Notes: generated by a model from the sequence alone, not told the origin. A stretch of 64,000 bases of DNA from Effrenium voratum (GCA_963377175.1 CAUJNA010000536.1:106496-170495), one strand, 5' to 3'; shown: positions 30,211 through 42,637, numbered from the stretch's first letter. A program made the numbers and translations.

Positions 30211-31610
30211 CCTGAGGCTTGGGGAGGAAGTGGGGGAGTTGGAGAGGGGAATGGGTTCCCCCAAAGCTTGATGGAGTCACACTGGTTGGTTTGGTTTGGG
30301 TTGGTTGGTTGCTCTGGGGGCACATTCACTTAAGAGGATGTAGTCAGCCAAAGGGAAAGCCAGATTGGCTCGTACAAGGGCGCCCCCCGTAAAGTGAAGA
30401 AATCCTGATAGCTCGCGATCCCTCCACCATGATCAACTCAGGGGGGTTCGTTTTGAACTCAATTTAGGCGCTTGAACATCTCTCGCTTTTGGCGTTTGAA
30501 CAGATGACTCCTATCAACCCCCCACTTAATCAGGGCGGTCCCCCTGGACAAAACTTGGGCGTTGTTGGAAGCCATCCGGTTGTAATCCACTCAGACTCGT
30601 CCCCCGTTCAGTGGAATTATCCCCTGTTGACTGTGGCCCATAAAAATGTCCCAGAATGGCACCTTGGTACATGTTTACCGCAAGACTAAAAGCTGCGAAC
30701 CCCGAGCTCTTGAATTTTGAGCCGCACCCATTTACCACTACAATTCGTCTAATCCCCAAAGCATAACTCCATGAACGTAAACTTGGCAACGGGGTGCAGC
30801 TGGCAATGAGCTCGCCACTTACGAACTTGGCAACGGCCAGGACCTTTCCGCCTGCCATGGGTAGCTTTGGCCACGGGGCTGCTTGCCAAGCGGCGGATTG
30901 GGCTGACTTGGTCGGCTTTAGTCTGAGAAGGGCTGGGTCTTCATCTTGAAGTGCAAGGGAACTGGACGAGTGCTGGGCTCATTTTTTTTTTACTTTTTGT
31001 TTGTTTGTTTGGGGGGGGGGGTATCAAAGTCAACTTTGACAGTGGTTTTCACATGCAGATAACTTCCCACATGATTGTAAGTCTTCAGGCCCTTTATAGT
31101 AATCCGGCTCTTTCAAGATGGCCCTCGAAAGGAGCATTTTGAGCGCTCGGACTTCTTTTGCGGCTTCTTTTTAAGCCTCCATTTAGACAGGGGTCACATT
31201 TCCCCTTCAAAAGTTGTCATTTGCTGGTGCTTTCCATTGGGTCAAACCGCCGCGAGGGGTCTGAGGTTTGGCGTTCGAGAAAGGGGGTTCCCTTCACGGC
31301 AGGTTGTCCTGTTTGGTTGATCAAGTGCTTTATTTTCTGGCTGGTGCGAGTGCGGAATCACCAAGACCAGGTGTTGGAAATGAACCGGTTTTGGGGATTC
31401 CGTTTCTCAGGGACCCTGCCTATCGAATCAGCAAATTGAATGGGATCCGGTTTTCTCTTTTGGGGGGCTAGTCGCGGCCCCTGCAAGACTTATTCAGCCG
31501 TGAAGCAGCTATGTTTTTTTCTTTGGACAGACCCATGTTTTTTGTGTGTGTGCGAAAGCATGGGGCCAGAATTTGCCGTGCAAAGCTCATGGGATATATC
31601 GGGGTACATA

Positions 31611-31735
31611 CTGTGGATGCTCAAAATCCTGCACCACCTAAGAAACCCTGGCATGATGATTCCCCTGTAAATAGCAACACACAATGGGTCTTCATGGTTT
31701 CGAGTGGTGCGCACGGATTTCGCAACCACCCGCAG
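31611..31735. mobile_element. TA-flanked CTGTGG element
   Basis: CTGTGGATGC...ACCCGCAG with TA at 31609-31610 and 31736-31737. Internal CCCTGTAAATA segment shared with other copies. Confidence 0.7.
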
Positions 31736-32439
31736 TAGTCTTGACTTCTATCCCTTCCAAAGGTGCTTTACCGATACCCAGCTCGCGGGACCCGTGTGGT
31801 GGTTCTGTCTTGGGAGTGTCTTTGAAGTTTTGCTGTCCTTTATTTTTTTTTGGGGGGGGGGTACAGGGAAACCACATAGATATCCCCCCCCTTTCAGGGT
31901 TCCCTGTTTGGTACAGTTTCATTTTCCCTTTTGTAAGCCTAGACAAATAGAATTGGGCGGAGGGAACCAACACCTTCAACCCCCTTAGGGGGATCTGCAC
32001 AAACCACATCCTCTTGGTTGAGGCCTATTGTTCTTGCTGACCTTATCTGGGCTCGGGTCCACGAGATCCTTTTGCTGGGCTTGAGGATTTCGGGTTCTTG
32101 GTAGTGATTGGCCGCTACTTGGGTCTTCGATTCGCCGAGTTGGGAAGTTGCAAAGGTAAGCATTCAGTTGTACTCAGACTCGGTAGTTGAGCCTTCAGAA
32201 TCCCGCGAAAGGAAACCGCAAAGGGATGGTTAGGAACACCCAGCATGTTGAGCAGCCCAACTTTTTGATCAGGTCACAATCAAATGCGATGAGTTTTTGT
32301 CCAGATGCAAATGCAGGCCATTCTCAGTGCTTCCTCTTATATACCCCACAAATGCGCGTAAACCAGTTTTCGCCTCTTGGTTTTATATGATGGTGTCCCT
32401 TGCTCTAATGGTAAGCTGGAAGCACTGCAATTGGCTCTG

Positions 32440-32548
32440 TCTCGGACGAAATCCATCTCGCACCACCGTTCACGTTCCGAAACCCTGGTTTCTGATTCGA
32501 TTCCCCTGTAAATACCAACAAACGTCATGGTTTGCACCATCCACCGAT
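32440..32548. mobile_element. Truncated CTGTGG-type element
   Basis: Contains GGACGAAATCCATCTCGCAC, GAAACCCTGGTTTCTGA and CCCCTGTAAATACCAACAAA, but the terminal repeats are eroded. Confidence 0.5.
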
Positions 32549-32574
32549 TCCTGATTTCTGGCCTGGGGATTTCA

Positions 32575-32627
32575 GCACTTTGCTCTGTGAAGCCTGTCTC
32601 AGCCAAGGTTCGAGTCAAAGCGAAAAG
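32575..32627 (+). CDS. Candidate small exon
   Basis: Acceptor GATTTCAG, donor GTGAGC. The frame reads LCSVKPVSAKVRVKAK. Unrecognised and short. Confidence 0.25.
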
Positions 32628-32982
32628 GTGAGCTGGGGCGTGCCCAAAGGAAAAAGACGGCTTGCCCGCAGAGTCAGATTTTTTTCCAGTTGGTTAAGAA
32701 TATGTTTTTTTGGTGTTTTTGTTCGGCTTTTTAAATGTGGCTTTTACTAAGGGGATCTATCACTACTGGACCTCTGGCCGTTTTTTTGCATGGGACTTAA
32801 GCAAACGGAAGAAATGGAATGGTGCTTTTTTTGAGGGCACCCTTCTTGGACGGTTGAACGAGGACACCAAGAAAGGAAGCCTCATGTTGGGAATCCCATC
32901 TCAACCAACACACGCAAATGGCTCGGCCTTTTTCGGGGGTCCGGCCATGCCGTGCCGTTCGCGTTTGTGACCCTAGACCAGG

Positions 32983-33113
32983 GCTGTGGTTGAAATCGAA
33001 TCCACTTCTGTGATGCAACAGAAAGGGCTTCGCAAAGACTAGCCTCCCATACAAAGGGGGAGAGTTCTCCAAAAGTATCACAGAAGTTGGGCTAAACCCC
33101 TTGATCCCACAAC
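32983..33113. mobile_element. TGTGGTTG element, inverted copy
   Basis: Carries the inverse of the shared internal segment (AGGGCTTCGCAAAGACTA) and CACTTCTGTGAT...TATCACAGAAGT inner arms. Confidence 0.6.
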
Positions 33114-33639
33114 CCTTCCCGAGACCAAAAGGCACAATGGTTGGAAAAACAGGGCCCTCCGGCCCTGGCACTCTTGCGTGCAGATGAGTGGTTGAAACAG
33201 CCGAACTTGGGGTTGCAAGGGATCAGCCCGTGAAATTCGGGAATTGTAAAGGTTTGAGAGCGTGGCACCCCGTGTTCAACCCCGAAACCCGGTTTGAAGA
33301 AGATGGCACCCAACTCCCACCAAATTGATCTGGTGCTCCTGCCATGCCCTGAGTGAAACAACATCGAACACAACAACTGAACAACCCGTATTTTTTGGAA
33401 TATCATTTTACCCTTTGGGCCGAAAAACCGATTCTGGTCGAGGAAAAAGTCGGGTGGGCCAAAGGCATTCTGACTAGACGCTTTTCAGCAGCTCCCAAGC
33501 CCTTTTTGGGTGGTTTTGACAGAAACCCAAAAGGCAAAGCCGATACCATTTTGGGGAGTCCGAATCCTTAAAAAGCACCTCAAAACCATATAACATTCAT
33601 TGTTTGCCCTGAAGGGATTTTCGTCATCTAACCCAAAAC

Positions 33640-33790
33640 CCAATCCCCAAATCCTAAAACCCAATCACCAGATCCTAAAACCCAATCACCAAATCCTAAA
33701 ACCCAATCACCAGATCCTAAAACCCAATCACCAAATCCTAAAACCCAATCACCAAATCCCACAAACCCAATCACCAAATCCCACAACGTG
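33640..33790. repeat. About 20-bp minisatellite, 7-8 copies
   Basis: Unit AACCCAATCACCAAATCCTA with G/A variants. Confidence 0.9.
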
Positions 33791-34291
33791 TCCTTCTAAT
33801 CGGCGGCGGCCAACAAATGAAGAAGAAATGCGAAAGCGCCCGCCCCGTCCGAGGCGAGAGCCAGCAGATCGAGCAGACAGGTGGAGGGGAGTTGATGCAA
33901 CCGATCAGGTGATCTGAGAACCGAGGCACTGCCTCGGGTTTTCGCAACGAAACGTTTGCCTGAAGAACGTGGTTGGAGATGCTTCTCATGTTTTTCTCCG
34001 TTTTTCTTCTTCTTTTTTTTCTTCTGGTTTTGGTTTGGGTTGACAAATCCGTGTGAAATCTGTGGGGGAATGATGAAAGTTGTTTCACCTCGCTTCTAGC
34101 TTCACTTCCCCTTCACGGAGCATTTAAAGGAAACCTGAGATACGAGCAGGCTGTTGGCACTTGCAGGCGAGTTCGACCGGAACAGCGGGCAGTATATACC
34201 ACTCCAAAAAAGACCAGGGCTTCCACTTACCTTCCTGGTAGGTAGCCAGGGGAAGCCATGCATGGCAAAACCTGGAAGTAAGAACACCTGG

Positions 34292-34388
34292 GTATGGGTC
34301 AGAATTCAACCACCAGGGGACCGCAGGTTTTGGTCCATGTTTCCACTTACCAGCACAACCCATTTGGGGTACACATTTTTGACCTACT
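34292..34388. repeat. GGGTCAAAATTAAA family, copy 4
   Basis: GGGTCAGAATTCAACCACCA ... CAGGTTTTGGTCCATGTTTC ... TTTTTGACCTAC. Confidence 0.65.
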
Positions 34389-36152
34389 GCCACCTGGCTA
34401 GCTGCTATGGTGCCTGGAGCTTACACTGATGGCTGGCAGTTGTTCCCTCCGCCCGGTCCGGCGGCATGGCTGGCGCGAGCTTCAAGACGCATGTCTGGAT
34501 TTTGGAAAGTTCTACTGGGGCCCATCCACGTGAGCATTTGTGGTATGCACAATGGCTCCGGGAGATGCCAGATAAGATTCTCAACATGACTCTTATAAAT
34601 TTCTTTATCAGAGTGGGTTACTTTGAACTCTCTTTCACCAGGCAAGCAGAAGGTGAATTCCTTAAACCGGCAAACCACAGCCAAGCCCGAGTTTTTCGCC
34701 GCTACCCGCTTGCACCGTGCGACCCGCTGACGCTCCTGTGGCCGTGCGATGGACGACACTGCGGGCAGTGTTCCTGTGCGACCGCTGCACGTGTGGTTTG
34801 GGGAGCATTTTGCTCCGCTGCTCCAAATCCCATCGCTTTTCTAGGGGGTGTTTCAGGGCTTGACATCATCCCCCCCCCCACAAAAAGAGCAAACAAAATC
34901 AATACACACAAAAAAAAAAAACATAACAAGTGCATTTTCGGTAATTTGTGAAGGGGGGGGGGGTACTGTTGAAAGTTTAAAGTGAGACCAACGGGAAAAC
35001 CGCCCATTTTTCAGGATATCTCGAATATCTGGTCGCCGTGCCGTTTGCCTTTGGCTTAGCTGGGTGACGGTGAAAAGCCGGGCGGCTGGAAAAAACCGCC
35101 GGCCATGTGCCTGGAGCTGAGACCTGGACACACTTTTGTATGTTAGTAGGGTAGACCTGCTTGACTCCCGGGAGACATTTTTCTAATTAGCATCCCCAGC
35201 ATCACCAGCATCATGGGGACAAACTTGTTGTAAAGGTTGCGGATCAGCACTACTGATCCAGATGATGCTAGTTATGCCGGGGATGCGGATCTGTGACAAA
35301 AACCGCCGAGTTTTCGTGGTGCTCAAAAAATTGTTCAAGACATCTCCGGCTCCAGAGAGACTACCGCCGATTTTTTCGTGGAGACTGAGGCCTGCTCTGA
35401 AGCTGGCCCGCAGAATTGGCTGCTTTGAGGCCGAGCTTCAGGGGTCGAGTTGCTTCCAGGTCTTCAGTTAAAATGGGCCGGTCATTTCCTTGGTGCATTT
35501 TGCTTGGATGTTCGGACTTTAACTTTTTGCCAACTAGTGGGTTTTCCATTAAACCACTAAAAGTTAAACTTTTAGCAGAAAGCAACCGAGATTTTGGAGT
35601 TGGCACCCCTTTTCTTGAATGTTAAAGGGCTGCCAAAAGGAAAGACACAATTTGGTTGGGTCTCCGCCAAAAGACCCACCCAAATATTCTTCCAACGAGA
35701 GAATCCCCCTGCGAGGGTTCTGAAGCCAGCCCATTTTCAACGTCAGTAGTTTCTATTTCGCCTTGATTTTAAAGGGACACTTACTACTGGACATATGTGT
35801 TTTTTCCCCAGGAGACGAACAAGCAAATGCCTGATGTCGATGGTTGGAACAGTCCCTCCTTCATGTTTGGACATAAATCTCTGGGTGAAATCCCAGCGTT
35901 TCTCCTGTTCAAATCCGCTTGAAGGAACGGCCGGCAAGGGACATAGGTGTCCTTTTCGGTTGGTTTGATGGAAGAATCGAGCGCCCTTGACCTGGTTATC
36001 GTCTACCAGCACCATCTATTTCCCAGAAGGCACACCCATGCCAAGGGGGCCCAAATTTAGACGACAAGGAACGGCAAACTTTTGGTGCGATATTCCTGGC
36101 ACATAGAGTTCCTTAGACTTTAGATGCGCCCTGGGCCTCAATGTCTGGTTAG

Positions 36153-36219
36153 GCACGATGAGCTGGCGCGCAGAGTCCACGCCGAGCTGCGCTTGTTTGA
36201 GAATCTCAGGGGTTCGGAG
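36153..36219 (+). CDS. Candidate helical exon
   Basis: Acceptor GGTTAG ends at 36152, GC donor at 36220. HDELARRVHAELRLFENLRG is helical and GC3-rich. Unrecognised; may belong with the exon at 37581. Confidence 0.45.
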
Positions 36220-36954
36220 GCGCTGACCTCTTAAAAACACGAAACTTTTTCTCAACTTTTTGGGTAACATGGGCAAACATGTCTGTAAAAGATGAGAACT
36301 TCCCCAATCCTTGGAGTTTTAAGGGTAAGGAGATCCTTCTTTCTTTGTATTTGGTTTTTATTTCGCCCGTACTCGGACACTGAGAGACCTACCCAGACCA
36401 ACAAAGTTGGGGTGCAATTCCCTCCAGCACCACCGGGACCTGCCGTGGAAACCTCAAAATTGTATGGTGTTGATTTTTGTTGGTTTCCAGAAGCATCACG
36501 TAGGGACTTGAGCTTCTTCTTCTTCTTCTTCTGCCTTCTCCTCTCTTCTCTCCTACTTTCAGTTTTCTTCCTTTTGCAATGCTTGCATGCGTGCGTGTGT
36601 GTGTGTGCGCGCACACAACCACGCCTTGCTTTTGGTCTTGCCCGACTCGAGTGGTGTCATGGAACATGATCGAGGGTCCCAGAAACTGCTGAGCCATTCC
36701 TTGAAACAGGTCTAAACAAACAATATAGCAGGACAGGGTGGGGTTGGGAAACGCGTTGCCCGCGCATTGCGCAGGAAGTCAAGCACCTGTGAAATGTGTT
36801 TTGCTTTGTCTGCAGGATGACCATGCGAGTTGTGGACAATCGTCATAGACATCAATGAAGCCATACCACCCCCCGGGGCTTTAATAGGATATACAACAAC
36901 TCTGTAGCCACTGTTAAAAAGTCGTATCCAAATTTATGCAAATGCAGAGATGTG

Positions 36955-37385
36955 TAGATACATATATATATATATATATATGTACGGTCACACATATATA
37001 TATATATACACATATATATATATATATACATATGTATGTACATATATATATATATATGTATCTTGATTTATACATGTATACACAGACATATACGCGCAGG
37101 CGCCTAGGTTCGTCGTCGGCCAGCAACCAAGCCTTCGCCCCTGAGCTCCCCGCCAGCGCCTGTTCCCCGCGGTAGAGCGACGGCGAACGTAGGCGCCTGG
37201 CAGCGTGTGTATGTGTATGTGTATATATATATATATATATGCGCTACCCTGCCCCGCCCCCCCCCCCCCTTTGAGGATAGATGAGACAGATGGAAGTTTG
37301 TTACATGTGCCACATGGAAGTTTGTTCGGGGTACCAGATATATATACATATACATATATATATATATATATAGAGCGCGATATAT
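36955..37385. repeat. TA/CATA microsatellite cluster
   Basis: (TA)n and (CATATA)n runs at 36958-37080, 37201-37240 and 37336-37385, interrupted by GC-rich DNA and a C-run at 37256-37270. Similar short TA runs occur at 5109-5136 and 6121-6175. Open frames here (runs of I, Y, H, M) are artefacts. Confidence 0.9.
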
Positions 37386-37580
37386 AGATGTATATCTGTA
37401 GGACTGTAGGATTTTGTTTAAGAGTACTAAAACAATTACTAAGAAAGAGCCAACAGGGGGGAGAACAGGTGAAATCCACAAACATCACATCCAAACCGCT
37501 GTAGCATATGTCATATCCCCCCAATTTTCCACCGGGGTTCCCACCCATCTCATGGCCTTCACATCGGGTTGGCTGGCCAG

Positions 37581-37687
37581 GTACCAGAAGCAATCTGCTT
37601 TCGCGGAGGATGAGAAGGAGTTGTTGAAGCTGGCCCTTTGCCACAAGATTCGGCCGCACGCCATCCGGGGGGCTACTTGGGCCTGGG
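37581..37687 (+). CDS. Exon with possible TBC (Rab-GAP) domain start
   Basis: Acceptor GGCCAG ends at 37580. YQKQSAFAEDEKELLKLALC then HKIRPHAIRGATWAWG. TBC domains open with a helix followed by 'G-I-P-x-x-x-R-x-x-x-W', and KIRPHAIRGATW has that shape but lacks the usual Gly-Ile-Pro. Coding status is well supported by GC3; the family is tentative. Donor GA at 37688 or GC at 37672. Confidence 0.5.
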
Positions 37688-38107
37688 GAAAACCTCGCAT
37701 TTACCAATGTGTAAAGGGGGTTCCAGAATCCAAGGCAGGCCCTTTTCGAGAAAATGTTCGTTTCCCTGGTGGGTAAATGGACATGAACTTCCCCATTTCC
37801 GTGGTGGGTATGGGAAAATGCCGCCATTTTGACGGGGCAGGGCTGAAAGGGAAACCACCACACCGAAGCCCATTTTTAGGGGTGAACTGCTTGCCACATG
37901 AGACACGCGGATTGCCGAGAAAACTTGGCTTGGAGAAAACACCGAGGCGAAAAAGCTGCGAGACATCCTCAAGCTTGAGGCAGGGTGTTTTTTCTTCAGG
38001 TGCACCACTTTTTTGGGTAAGCCTTGATTGGTCTGCATAATTGTTCAGGCGAGCATAACCCTCGGGGGGGTAAAAAGATCTGCTAGAAAACTGAGCATGT
38101 TGCAAAC

Positions 38108-38222
38108 ATTTGCAGCTCGGTGGTTTGGATTCGGATTGGTTTCGGGATTTGAACTCCTGGTTCGTATAGAGGATATATGGGAAACCACCCACAAGCTCCA
38201 AACCAATTAGAGGGCAGCTGAG
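38108..38222. repeat. Family D hairpin element
   Basis: GCAGCTCGGTGGTTTGGATT ... GGGATTTGAACTCCTGG ... CAAGCTCCAAACCAATTAGA ... GGCAGCTGAGG. Confidence 0.6.
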
Positions 38223-38496
38223 GAAAAACTCGTTTCGCGCACCCGAGCTATCAAGCTACCAATCAGATGTGAACGACTGAACAAGAAAGGGGGGACACCT
38301 AGGTTTTTTCAACCACAAGACCCAGGCCTGCGCAATTCTCCCAGGCTGTCTTGGGGAATGGGACACATTTTTTTTTCCGGGCTCATGTGACATGAATGGG
38401 TTGACATGGTGTACAAGTGACCAAGCAATCACTTGGGCATGATGCAAGCATCCGCGGTCATTCGAGCTGCCAGCTGAATCTTGACCATGGCTTGTA

Positions 38497-39165
38497 TTGA
38501 CCGGGATTTTGATCACCATGGACAAAATTCCAATTCAGGGAACCACTCAGGGTTCTAAACGGAACAGACAGGTTCTAGCAAAGGGATTCAAGCTTGGCAA
38601 CGCATACCCTGTCCTTACACAGCCGTTCAATGGTAGAACCATATCTTGTGGCACCCATGTTCCAAAAGCATATCCACCGCTGCAACGTGTTTGTTTCTTT
38701 TTTGAGCTTGGACCTGGTTTCATGAAGTTTAGAGCCAGAGCTAGCCTCCCAGACCCTTTAAAATGTCGGAACCAAAAGTCAGTTCGGCTTTATTTCAGCA
38801 CGGAGAGTTGGAACATAGGCAAGGATATGCGTACAAAGGTCCCATTGTCTGAGTCAGGGGCTACCAAAAGAGGGGCACCCGCAGCTGCCAGGTCACAATT
38901 AGCCTCTGTTGTTGGGATGCTGGAGGGTGCAGGCCAACGCTTCAAGAGAGAAAGCGAGGTCTCCCCAATTTCTTTCAAGAAGTGTCCAGTTCCAAACGAG
39001 AAACAACACGCACAAAAAAAAGAGCAAAAAATAAAGGGAACAACATGGGTTTATAAGCCTTACGTGGTGAAATGGCCATTTTCCCTATGGTGGCTTTGGG
39101 GGGTAGCGGAACTCGAAGAATGGATCAACTGCCCGTGTGGTTTTTGCTTCGCATGTTCGGGCTAG
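38497..39165 (+). other. Longest non-repetitive open frame (222 codons), unidentified
   Basis: Open from 38497 to 39165 and encoding a basic, mixed-composition product (for example KGFKLGNAYPVLTQPFNGRT). Codon use lacks the G/C third-position bias of exons in this window. By rough expectation such a frame is unlikely but not impossible by chance in 64 kb. It could be a mobile-element remnant. Confidence 0.25.
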
Positions 39166-39847
39166 GAGAAGCAGAAGGCTGGTGAAAGCTTGGCGCAGAA
39201 TCTTGGATCGCTTTTGAGAGAGCTCTGTACCAAACAGGTGTGGCTTAAAAATAGGGCGACCCCAAAATGGGCTGCCCTAAGTGTCCTAAATGGAAACCTA
39301 CTGACTAAACCCGGGGATGCATTTTGGGGTGGTTTAATCTTGACCCATACCCAAATGTGCGTGTCTTCTTTTAGGGAACTCCTCAAAACGGTGGTTTTCC
39401 TTTTGGTTTCCCTTCGAAACCAACCAAAAGGGGGTTTCAACCGGATGCTGGGCCCTTGAGTGAAAGAAGATGTTGCATTCGCTTTCTCTCCGGACAGGAC
39501 GGATGTACGAATTGCGGCGTGCACTTTCAAGAACACGACCCCCAACACCCAAAACCAACGATCAAGGCTTCGTTTTATTTGAGATTTTCCTGAGGCACGC
39601 AAAAACCAAGCCCAAACTTTTGGGGCACATCTAGGACGCGCCGTCTGGCTCCACTTGCCTTTTCCACTTTGTTTCTTGCCGACATGCGAGGTAGGATTGT
39701 TTGGACAATGCCACATGGCTTTTTCGGGGCATGCAATTTGCCTTCACACTTGTAGACCAGGGCCTTGATGGTCCAAAACAACAGTGTGTGGGGCGCGGTC
39801 AAAACACAAAAAGAAACGTTGCAGATGCAAAGGGGACCAGGACCACG

Positions 39848-39955
39848 TGGCTGTGGGTGAAGAATAGGGTAACCTCAACATGGAGCCGTGGACAGTGGAA
39901 ACATGGACTAAAACCTGCGGTCCAATTCCTGGTTTAATTTTGACCCATACCCACA
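39848..39955. repeat. GGGTCAAAATTAAA family, inverted copy
   Basis: Reads GAAACATGGACTAAAACCTG and then GGTTTAATTTTGACCCATAC on the + strand, the reverse of the other copies. A similar inverted copy ends at 39355. Confidence 0.6.
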
Positions 39956-40285
39956 TGTCAAGTTTTGACCATGGCGCAGTGCCAAAACACTGCCCTCCCC
40001 CAAGACGGCGCCATACCCGGGATGGGGAAAAGGAAATCGGGCCAATCTTCTCTGGGGCTTCTCATATTTTTCCAGAAATGCCAACCACAAAGGGATCTCT
40101 GTTGAACCTCTGCTACATTCTCAGGTTCATTCTGTAGTTCATTGATGCTGTGTTGGGGTTGGGGGGCGGGGGCAAAGCTGAGGTAGAATCATTGTGTGCA
40201 AAGTTGCGCGGTCGCTGCCAAAGTTGCCGTGCATGATTGTTTGTACCCTTCCTTGCGACGTTTGTTCTTGCGTGTGCGATTTAAG

Positions 40286-40347
40286 GAATCAGCTGGACAA
40301 AGTGACCTCGAAGCAAGGCCTGCTAAACGAGGCAGCAAGCGCTGTCG
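40286..40347 (+). CDS. Candidate exon, helical
   Basis: Acceptor TTTAAG ends at 40285. NQLDKVTSKQGLLNEAASAV, good codon bias. Unrecognised. Confidence 0.4.
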
Positions 40348-40423
40348 GCATTTGCAGTCGTGGGTGTGCTGTTTGGTCAGTTTGGGTGAAGATAAGTGGC
40401 ACCTGTTGCAGCGGTAGTAGGTT

Positions 40424-40533
40424 TAGATTGGTAGTTTGGGGATTTGAGCCCTTGCTTTTAGTAGAGTGTAGATGGGAAACCACTCCCCAACCACCAAACC
40501 ACCGGGCTCCAAACTATCCTTGTTGAGGGAAGC
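40424..40533. repeat. Family D hairpin element
   Basis: GGTTTAGATTGGTAGTTTGG ... ACCACCAAACCACCGGGCTC ... GAGGGAAGCTGAA. Confidence 0.6.
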
Positions 40534-41366
40534 TGAATATAATTGCTTACCAGGACACTTAAGGGTACTAAGGGTACATGCATGATGGCAAGTCCATATT
40601 CGGTCGCTTACGAGACTGTTGGGTTCAACCACCACACATACCCCCATGGTTCTTCCTTTGACCTTGCCAGCTCCGAATCGCGCACCTTTTGGCAGGTCAC
40701 TGCTCTGGCAGGAAAGCTTCCAGGCGACTCTGACGTTCTGGACAAGATGCAGGACTGGATATCACCTGGCTGGGACACACCTTCAAACTAATGCTAGGAT
40801 GGGATTTTCACCCACGAAATCTGGCACTCGTTTCTGTAGATTCCCAGATTTCACAGCGAGAATTTGACCCCACTGGCCAGTAATGAGATGCTTGCCGTGG
40901 CTCAGAGAGCTGACTACCCCAAACTCAGCGCCAATTGCAGGGATCCCTAGCCGTCGCTTTTTGGGTTGCCAGCCACGTTTAGATGAGCTTTTGGTGATGT
41001 AGGGGAGACCGGGAGACCTGTCCCCGCCCAACTTCAAAGGAAAGGTTGATCAACCGAGAGGCGATGTCTCATTTGTCTTACAGATGGTCGTTTTTCCTTT
41101 TGGTATGCACAAGGATTGTCTGTTCGGGGAATGGAAGACAACTTTCGGCCAAAAAACGTCTTCGTGTTCACCTTGGGGCGAGGCAAAGAGTTGCAGGCTT
41201 CGGTGGGAGAATGGTGCGGGACTGGGAAGACTTACCTCGGGGGATCAGCAATCTGGGTGTGTGCTTTTTGGAGTTACGCTAAGAGAAGCCACGGGCCCTC
41301 TTTTCTGGTGGCCATTTTTGCCAGAAAACCCATGAGTCATGAACCCATTTCAAGATTCTAGGGGTT

Positions 41367-41493
41367 GGCTCCTTTTCCATTCTTTTCAACCATCGTTCTT
41401 TCCAAGAACCGGATCCGTTTTCCCTGGGTTTCCGGAGGAGGTTTTCTAGAAAGAAGGATCCCTGGAAAGAATGGAATTGGAAGGTACCCCTAG
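41367..41493. mobile_element. CTAG-ended element, copy 1
   Basis: CTAGGGGTTGGCTCC...GGTACCCCTAG. Arms contain CATTCTTTTCAACCATCGTT and the inverse-type AAGAATGG. An inverted, similar copy lies at 42106. Confidence 0.65.
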
Positions 41494-41618
41494 AAACATG
41501 GGAGTTTCCTTTTTGGAGTTACCCATTTCAAGCTGATTTCAAGAGAAGCCGCGGCTTCGCTTTGACTGGCGGCGTTTTTTTCGCCCCATGCGTCAGGTTG
41601 GTTTCAAGGGGTTTTCCC

Positions 41619-41730
41619 GCCACTTTTGCAGCCCGAGCTTGCTGGGGGCCCAGCGAAGCGTAGGACATCACGGCCTTGCTGCCGGCGTCCACTGTCCAGT
41701 CCATCCAGCGCAAGAGAAGCAAGGAGCGAT
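41619..41730 (-). CDS. Candidate exon on the - strand
   Basis: On the - strand ESNRSLLLLRWMDWTVDAGS, then KAVMSYASLGPQQARAAK, followed by a GTGGCG donor. About three quarters of third positions are G/C, better than any + strand frame here. It is the only convincing - strand exon and is flanked by inverted CTAG-ended elements at 41367 and 42106. Protein not recognised. Confidence 0.4.
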
Positions 41731-42105
41731 TGGATTCGCTCTCCGCTTTTGGATGCCTACTCCAAGTACCCTCTTTCTCTCAGGCTATTTTTTGAACAGT
41801 CGGGTTCTCCATGGTAAATACCAGTATGACTTCCTTTTGTAGCAAAGGGTTAACATGATACCAACTAAAAACAGCGTTGGTATTTGGAGGTTACCCTGAT
41901 ACAACCTATGGGTCTGGCCCCTGTTTTTGGGTTGCTTTTACTAGAAGACCAAAGGGAACACCGCCAACTTTGGGGGCTTCCGATTCCTATTTTGAGACCA
42001 AACAACCAATCATGGCCTACCTCCGAAAGTCGCTGAACACCCTGTGAACCCAAAGCAAAACCACGACATGTTGCCCAGAATCAGCAATTTTTGTTTGCCC
42101 CTTTT

Positions 42106-42237
42106 CTAGGGGTACCTTCCAATTCCATTCTTTCCAGGGATCCTTCTTTTCAGGAAACCATCAAAAGCCCAGGGGAAACAGCCGGTTTTTGAAAAGAACG
42201 ATGGTTGAAAAGAATGGGAAAGGAATCAACCCCTAGA
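42106..42237. mobile_element. CTAG-ended element, copy 2 (inverted)
   Basis: CTAGGGGTACCTTCC...AATCAACCCCTAG, the reverse orientation of the copy at 41367. The two flank the - strand exon at 41619-41730. Confidence 0.65.
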
Positions 42238-42637
42238 CCTTTGCAGTCTTGAGTTTCCTTCATTTTCCCTTGCACTTGATCCATGGCTTCGAGGGTGATA
42301 GCTATGTTCCCTTGGGAACATGTCCCAATGTAAGGGGCGTGCAAGGGGGTATGCACGCGATGAGCTCTTGGATTCATGCTGACGTGGGTACAACATGCCA
42401 TACCCATCATGTAACATAGAATGCAAGGGGATACATATTTACAGGCATTTCGTCTTATGAACGCCTTGTGAATTTGGTTTTTAAGTACTCCACAACACCA
42501 TTCCAATGATTATTTAGCCCCGTGTAGTACCAACACTCCAAAACGCATCATCATACCTGAGAATGCCCTCGGTTTGATGTTGGCTCCGATTGAACGCATC
42601 CTCACCCATCAACATATCGGCTTCATACATGCACAGG

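Noticed and set aside
36852..37863. 291-codon - strand frame with IYIYIY and HIHIHT runs
   Set aside because: Mostly microsatellite translation joined to unrelated intron sequence.
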